Below, piece by piece: positions 7,290 to 11,152 of a stretch of 11,152 bases of DNA (the first letter of the stretch is position 1; each line of letters begins with the position of its first letter). This stretch comes from Bacteroidota bacterium. GTDB taxonomy: Bacteria > Bacteroidota > Bacteroidia > JAADEI01. The DNA is taken from contig JAJRPU010000047.1 of NCBI GenBank assembly GCA_024280615.1, forward strand, positions 1-11,152, read 5' to 3'. A program made the position numbers and the translations under genes. The notes under the pieces were generated by a model. It was not told the origin of the DNA and searched no databases. It saw only the letters and a program-made list of their open reading frames with translations.

Positions 7290-8522
7290 ATGAGTACCTC
7301 AAACAGATTAATAAGTTCGCACATACTTATAGGTCTTCTAAGCATTGCCGTGGTTTATAGTCAGACCACCAGTTACATATCTCAATTAAGACAATTAGCA
7401 AATGGCTGTCCTCAACCCACTAAGTGCTACGACAAACGAGATATTGCCAAAAACCTTATTAAAAACAGTCTTTACAAAACTTTTGCAGTCACTTATTTAA
7501 TGCACTTTTATTATTCAAAGGGCTGGGACGATTCAGTAAAATCTCTCTTGGATAGGTTCCCTGATTATGAAAAATATCCAGACTTAGAGTATATAAAACA
7601 ATTTTACCCTAATAATCTACTACCGCTTATGGTTCATCCTGATTCCTCGCTATTAAATGAATCATCTCAGAAGGAAACCGACATAACAATGGGATTAACA
7701 TATTATCATGCCTTTACGGAAGTTTGTAAGATGAAGCTTAGTGAAGACTTAGCTGTCAGTTATGCCCAAAACGCTTTAAAATTCCTTGAACCAATTTACA
7801 ATTCACACAGGATTTATAAACAAGTTCTAAAATACCCTCTCTTGCAGATTGCTACTTTTCTTGGAGACACAAAGAGGATAAAGACTTACGAATCTGCATC
7901 TTATGATACTGTGTTTTATTTTCCCGTAAGAGCTTTTATGAGGTTGCCAAGGGATTGGAGACACAACTGCTCTTATAATCTGGTTAACCTGAACACTCTT
8001 CCCAATCCAATGGCGCCCATTCATGAAACTTTTGTTGGCTTAGACTATGCTCTTTCTACTCTTAAAAGGTATAGCAGACACGTGAGAGCCATGGAAGAAC
8101 CTCCCCTTTTGACAATAAAACATGATGTGTTCAGGTTTATTTGGCTTCGCACTTTCCATAACCCGATTATTGTGCGAATTGAGCTTAGGGAGGATTCCTC
8201 TGTATTCTTGACGTGGAAGAAAACCAGTGGACGTGGTGGATATGCCCCCGGCAGGCTAGTGCTTAGCATAAGGAAGGAATTAAGTCTAAAAGAGTGGAAC
8301 CAATTCCTGAAACTTATTGAACAAAGCAAATTCTGGGAATTAGAATCTGTTGAACTAACCTATGGATTAGATGGAGCACAATGGATTCTGGAAGGCAAAA
8401 TAAACAATAAGTATCATCTTGTGGATCAATGGAGTCCACGGGACAATTCAACTTTCAAGCAAGCCTGCTTGTATCTCTTAAAATTAACAAACCTTGAGAT
8501 TCCAGAAGATGAAATTTATTAG
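7290..8522 (+). CDS. Secreted protein of unknown function with a conserved C-terminal domain
   Basis: I chose the ATG at 7290, giving 410 residues, because it puts a clear signal peptide at the N-terminus: polar MSTSNR, a hydrophobic core HILIGLLSIAVV, and likely cleavage after VYS at residue 24. An in-frame TTG at 7254 would add 12 residues that spoil this. The middle (about 35-270) is helical-looking, with cysteines C40 and C46, and has no motif I can name. The C-terminal region (about 276-402) matches a pattern I recall from many uncharacterised bacterial proteins: FRFIWLRTFHNPI (281-293), GGYAPGRL (316-323), LSLKEWNQF (331-339), GLDGAQWILEG (359-369) and YHLVDQWSP (375-383). That domain has no function known to me. 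It is divergently transcribed from E1 and convergent with the ATPase gene. Confidence 0.85.
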   Translation: MSTSNRLISSHILIGLLSIAVVYSQTTSYISQLRQLANGCPQPTKCYDKRDIAKNLIKNSLYKTFAVTYLMHFYYSKGWDDSVKSLLDRFPDYEKYPDLEYIKQFYPNNLLPLMVHPDSSLLNESSQKETDITMGLTYYHAFTEVCKMKLSEDLAVSYAQNALKFLEPIYNSHRIYKQVLKYPLLQIATFLGDTKRIKTYESASYDTVFYFPVRAFMRLPRDWRHNCSYNLVNLNTLPNPMAPIHETFVGLDYALSTLKRYSRHVRAMEEPPLLTIKHDVFRFIWLRTFHNPIIVRIELREDSSVFLTWKKTSGRGGYAPGRLVLSIRKELSLKEWNQFLKLIEQSKFWELESVELTYGLDGAQWILEGKINNKYHLVDQWSPRDNSTFKQACLYLLKLTNLEIPEDEIY

Positions 8523-8536
8523 AACAGACCCCTTTC

Positions 8537-8584
8537 ATGATTCATTTGAGACCATTTTGAGCCAATTAATGATTCTTTTGAGAC
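8537..8584. repeat. Direct-repeat cluster ATGATTCWTTTGAGAC / TTTTGAGCC
   Basis: Two 16-base copies, ATGATTCATTTGAGAC (8537-8552) and ATGATTCTTTTGAGAC (8569-8584), differ at one base and start exactly 32 bases apart. A third partial unit, TTTGAGCC (8556-8563), lies between them, so the octamer TTTGAG(A/C)C occurs three times in 40 bases. A run of eight T follows at 8585-8592. The cluster fills most of the 76-base gap between two convergent genes. Short repeats of this kind are found at the ends of IS21-family elements, which hold several transposase sites. No transposase is present, so this could be a solo end, a small non-autonomous element, or a protein-binding site. Confidence 0.6.
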
Positions 8585-8598
8585 TTTTTTTTGGTTAA

Positions 8599-9993
8599 TC
8601 ACTTTTGTGAAGCAATGTTCAGTTCATAATATACACCTCGTCCATGTTTTCCTTTCTTTACAACAACTCCTTTTTTAAGAAGACCTTCAAGGTCTCGTGA
8701 AGCAGTTGCTTTAGATGCACCAGTCAATAGTTGATACTGTTTATTAGTTATCTTACCATGCTTTTTCATGTATAGCACCGCCTTTATCTGTCTATCATTT
8801 AAGCCCATTCTTATCAACAATTCTTCATTAAATATGTCTTTCAAGAAGGTTATCATAAAGCCACTTTTTTGTTCTTCAAATATAGGCTCAGGTAATCCTG
8901 CATTTACACACGCTTCTACAATTCGAGTCGTTCCAATTCCCCATTGTTCGACCAAACCAGCATAATAGAATACTTGTGCTATTAATGGATTACGTGGTAC
9001 TGAAACGTGTCCAGGTTTCTTTAAGTCTTCAATTGTGATTCCTTCCGGCAATTCTCCCGGATTCCAGATTGTTAGTCTATCATCATAAATTCTTATCTGT
9101 ATGTTAGCAGGAGAAGTATAATCACGATGGATTAATGCATTAATAACTGCTTCTCTCAATGCATCTAAGGGATAGGCCCATGCCTCTTGACGTCTAACAC
9201 CCTGCAGGGTAAAATCTTCACTCTCAAGTCGAAAAGAAACAGTTAAAACTTGCTTAAATCGCTCCATAACTTTTTCCAATTGGTCCCAAAGGGTTCCCTC
9301 AAATTCTTTACTATCTATAATTTCTGTACCTTTAAAAACACCCAATTTAACCTTTGCTTGGGGGAACAAGCGTTGAGGCTGTTTAGCAAATAGAAGTACA
9401 CCAGCATTTTTTAACTTCTTTCCCTCTAATACTTTCAAATTCTTTAAGCCATGTTCAAGATTTGTCCTCTGCAAGTAAGGAAGCCTATCTTCTGCCAACA
9501 TAATAAATTTTTCTATAGATTTTTTATCAATTTCGTTCAATGTCCATTCGCTTAGCAAATTATCCCAACTCCTACCTGATAGTTTAATAATCCGATGAGA
9601 AAGCTCTTGCAACGAAAAATCTCTATTTGTTGAACCTACCCGCTTCAAGTACCTGCCGTTATAAGCAACAGGTATAGTCACACGGTCGACTTCAATAACT
9701 AATACGTTCTTGTTTCCTGATTTTACTATGTTAATTGAAGGGTTAAGTTGAGTTCTACTCGTTATTATGTTGCTTATTTTCTGGATTTGTTCGTCGGATA
9801 TATTGATACCGACTACTTCACCTTTATCATTAATACCAATATATAGTTTGCCTCCTTTTGTGTTAGCAAATGCAACTAAGTCCTTTAATGCCTCATCAGT
9901 CCATTTTAATTTAAACTCTACAGTTTCTCCTTCCACTTTAGGGAAAGTATCCATCACACCTGCATTAATAAGGTTCTTCACAAAATCACCCAA
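8599..9993 (-). CDS. AlbA_2 (Schlafen-type) ATP-binding protein with winged-helix tail, COG2865-like
   Basis: Probably a nucleic-acid-binding ATPase or regulator; the exact role is unknown. Numbered from the TTG at 9993 (464 residues), an AlbA_2 domain spans about 22-135 (EGETVEFK, ANTKGGKLYIGI, then YLKRVGSTNR). A GHKL-type ATPase domain follows at about 270-385: REAVINALIHRDY (280-292) holds the N-box E281 and N285, NPGELP (311-316) the next motif, and WGIGTTRI (351-358) the glycine loop. A winged helix lies at about 398-460 (KATASRDLEGLLKKG). The ATG at 9954 (residue 14) may be the true start: it places EGETVEFK near the N-terminus as in relatives, and TAAATTTG at 10005-9998, matching the Bacteroidota -7 box, would then lie a sensible distance upstream. 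No good -33 box is seen. Such genes often occur singly as accessory genes; none of its neighbours explains it. Confidence 0.9.
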   Translation of the reverse strand: MGDFVKNLINAGVMDTFPKVEGETVEFKLKWTDEALKDLVAFANTKGGKLYIGINDKGEVVGINISDEQIQKISNIITSRTQLNPSINIVKSGNKNVLVIEVDRVTIPVAYNGRYLKRVGSTNRDFSLQELSHRIIKLSGRSWDNLLSEWTLNEIDKKSIEKFIMLAEDRLPYLQRTNLEHGLKNLKVLEGKKLKNAGVLLFAKQPQRLFPQAKVKLGVFKGTEIIDSKEFEGTLWDQLEKVMERFKQVLTVSFRLESEDFTLQGVRRQEAWAYPLDALREAVINALIHRDYTSPANIQIRIYDDRLTIWNPGELPEGITIEDLKKPGHVSVPRNPLIAQVFYYAGLVEQWGIGTTRIVEACVNAGLPEPIFEEQKSGFMITFLKDIFNEELLIRMGLNDRQIKAVLYMKKHGKITNKQYQLLTGASKATASRDLEGLLKKGVVVKKGKHGRGVYYELNIASQK

Positions 9994-10057
9994 GGAGCAA
10001 ATTTAAGCAAATTCAACCACTATTACTTTTAGCTAGTTATGCACTTTGTAATTAAAT

Positions 10058-10471
10058 TCATATATCCAGCACGCATTTAAATACATATCCAGACTGGGTC
10101 CTTTTAAGTTTCAAGTCGTGGTAAGTAACTGCTTTGACATCGTGTTCCCAATCTGTGCTAATTCCGCATATTTCTGCAACAACATGATTTTCGTTCCCTA
10201 TTTCAAGGGCTTGAATTTTCGCTTGGCAGTATAGCACTTTGTCCACTATGCTTGCCGAAAGGACTTCATTGAGGAAATCCACGAGGAGTAGGTCAATGTC
10301 TGGTGAGGAGGCTTGAACAACACGTTTTGTTTTGCAGCCTTCACATGGAACGTCCTTGCCTGCTATGTATCCAGCCAGTGCCCGAACCGTCTCCTCAAAC
10401 AGTTCTTTCAACGTCGGTGCTTCAACAACCAGAACAACATCAGCCGTGTGGTCTTCTATCCGCCAAGCCAT
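10058..10471 (-). CDS. Archease (RtcB RNA-ligase cofactor family)
   Basis: Archease helps the RNA ligase RtcB form its guanylylated state and turn over; RtcB joins 2',3'-cyclic-phosphate and 5'-OH RNA ends in tRNA splicing or RNA repair. The 137-residue protein has normal length. The N-terminal signature IEDHTADV (5-12) includes D7, H8 and D11. DVKAVTYHDLKL (111-122) is the C-terminal family motif, and the protein ends VLDI with the conserved acidic D136. SSPDIDLLLVDFLNEVL (55-71) is also typical. The ATG at 10471 lies 3 bases after the stop of the small upstream gene, so the two are probably one transcript. No rtcB is in the window. A CEGC motif at 43-46 is a local curiosity. The 64 bases downstream (9994-10057) hold no clear terminator. 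Confidence 0.92.
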   Translation of the reverse strand: MAWRIEDHTADVVLVVEAPTLKELFEETVRALAGYIAGKDVPCEGCKTKRVVQASSPDIDLLLVDFLNEVLSASIVDKVLYCQAKIQALEIGNENHVVAEICGISTDWEHDVKAVTYHDLKLKRTQSGYVFKCVLDI

Positions 10472-10474
10472 TGG

Positions 10475-10681
10475 TCACTTAACGTCTTCATAGTCCACAT
10501 AAGTGCCACCTTCGTCAAAGATAGATGGGTCGTCGGATGGTGGCTTAACCTCTGTGTTATCCCTGATAACGTCCTTTAACCGTTCTTCTGCCCACCTGTT
10601 CAATGGATTACGGATAAAGAACCGCCAGATGGTCCACACTGCAAGAAAAATCAAAGCCAGATATACAAGAAAACGCAACAT
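10475..10681 (-). CDS. Small membrane-anchored protein, possibly DUF4834-like
   Basis: A 68-residue protein with one N-terminal membrane helix (about 2-25, LRFLVYLALIFLAVWTIWRFF), then basic NPLNRW, a charged stretch, and the acidic tail GGTYVDYEDVK. The layout and the YVDYE-type end resemble DUF4834 proteins of Bacteroidota, though I cannot confirm the family. The stop lies 3 bases before the archease ATG, which argues that it is a real gene translated together with archease. There is no Shine-Dalgarno sequence. A CATTTATTAG direct repeat lies just upstream of its start. Function is unknown. Confidence 0.75.
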   Translation of the reverse strand: MLRFLVYLALIFLAVWTIWRFFIRNPLNRWAEERLKDVIRDNTEVKPPSDDPSIFDEGGTYVDYEDVK

Positions 10682-10683
10682 GT

Positions 10684-10708
10684 CATTTATTAGAAACGCA
10701 TTTATTAG
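10684..10708. repeat. Tandem direct repeat CATTTATTAG upstream of the small membrane gene
   Basis: CATTTATTAG occurs at 10684-10693 and again at 10699-10708, spaced 15 bases start to start. On the coding strand of the minus-strand gene it reads CTAATAAATG twice, right before the start codon. It lies in the 65-base gap (10682-10746). It could be an operator or chance A+T-rich duplication; I see no clean promoter in this gap. Confidence 0.45.
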
Positions 10709-10746
10709 GTGTCAAAGTTCACAAATACAGATATAAAAAGCTTCCA

Positions 10747-11152
10747 TTATTCATTCCAGATTGGAATCTTGTGTGTTTCCATAGTTCCATCGCTAAATCT
10801 GGTATTTACAAGTATCATTCCAGAAATTCCTTTTGGAAGATTGATTTGACATATTTTATTGGAACTACAATGTTTTGCTTTAATTAGCTGTCCGTCAAAG
10901 GAATAAATTTGGACATCATATTGGAGATTGTCGGAAGTAATCAGATAAACAGCATTATTCTTGATATAAACTTGAACTTTTGAATTATCAAAGTTTTGGG
11001 GCTTAGTTACATAAACGGGCTCGTAATATTGTAGAAGTCCGCAGGACCAGAAAGAAGGTGGTAAGTTATTGTCAAGAGTGCCAAATATGTTCTGTGTTGT
11101 ATATATCACCGTGTCTGCATAAACCGCTCCTGCTTTCAACAGGGTATCAAAC
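10747..11152 (-). CDS. C-terminal part of a probable exported protein with type IX secretion sorting tail, 5' end outside window
   Basis: The frame is open to the window edge, so the TTG at 11139 need not be the start. About 135 residues are visible. The last 75 or so (bases about 10985 to 10750) look like a Bacteroidota type A sorting domain: a short beta pattern VQVYIKNNAVYL, then YDVQIYSFDGQLIKA, then ICQINLPKGISGMILVN, and a strand ending KIPIWNE. In known substrates such a tail guides export through the type IX system and is cleaved at the cell surface. The upstream part (YADTVIYTTQNIFGT, CGLLQYYEP) gives no recognised domain. The stop lies 65 bases before the start of the next minus-strand gene. 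The tail call rests on pattern and is fairly likely, not certain. Confidence 0.7.
   Translation of the reverse strand, partial: FDTLLKAGAVYADTVIYTTQNIFGTLDNNLPPSFWSCGLLQYYEPVYVTKPQNFDNSKVQVYIKNNAVYLITSDNLQYDVQIYSFDGQLIKAKHCSSNKICQINLPKGISGMILVNTRFSDGTMETHKIPIWNE

Noticed and set aside
8045..8329. 94-codon minus-strand open frame inside the secreted-protein gene
   Set aside because: It overlaps the conserved C-terminal domain on the other strand and has no recognisable features.
7254..10006. A defence island or novel multi-gene system
   Set aside because: Only one accessory-type ATPase and one unrelated secreted protein are present. They are convergent rather than co-transcribed, with no nuclease, toxin pair or transposase beside them.
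10313..10579. 88-codon plus-strand open frame across the archease and small membrane gene
   Set aside because: It is antisense to two genes that are tightly spaced and well supported by family motifs.
1..11152. CRISPR array, tRNA, rRNA, riboswitch or intact transposon
   Set aside because: No regular repeat-spacer pattern, no cloverleaf-like sequence and no transposase frame was seen. The intergenic gaps are all under 100 bases.

Overview
The window looks like an ordinary chromosomal segment of a bacterium of the Bacteroidota (or a close relative in the same superphylum). Three things point there. The prolipoprotein diacylglyceryl transferase carries the lineage's variant signature (GRIGCQLAGDGDWG instead of GRIGNFINGELWG). 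A gene fragment at the right edge ends in what looks like a type IX secretion sorting tail. The 2-oxoacid dehydrogenase E1 is a single alpha-beta fusion. Most starts also lack a Shine-Dalgarno sequence, as is common in that group. Base composition is moderately A+T-rich by eye. The species cannot be named from this sequence.

Layout. Bases 1-4428 hold a tight plus-strand series: the C-terminal two thirds of an AMP-forming acyl-CoA synthetase, lgt, panC (overlapping lgt by 23 bases), and two small four-helix membrane proteins. A lipoprotein follows after an 82-base gap (4511-5047). A 694-residue fused E1 of a 2-oxoacid dehydrogenase complex, probably branched-chain, converges on it from the minus strand (7192-5108). 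Divergent from E1 is a secreted protein of unknown function (7290-8522). Its end faces the end of a minus-strand AlbA_2/GHKL ATPase with a winged-helix tail (9993-8599). The 76-base strip between these two genes holds an unusual set of TTTGAG(A/C)C repeats. From 10681 down to 10058 a small membrane-anchored protein and an archease form a two-gene minus-strand unit. The right edge holds the C-terminus of a probable exported type IX substrate.

How the genes fit together. The left block joins envelope biogenesis (Lgt lipidates lipoproteins such as the one encoded downstream) with coenzyme A supply and use (PanC makes pantothenate; the acyl-CoA synthetase and the E1 complex use CoA), but this may be only genomic proximity. 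No E2 or E3 gene, rtcB, transposase, tRNA, rRNA or CRISPR array is visible. The only region with an accessory character is 7.3-10.0 kb. Coding is dense: no gene-free stretch reaches 100 bases. I found no convincing undescribed multi-gene system; the best leads are the repeat strip, the uncharacterised secreted protein and the orphan AlbA_2 ATPase.
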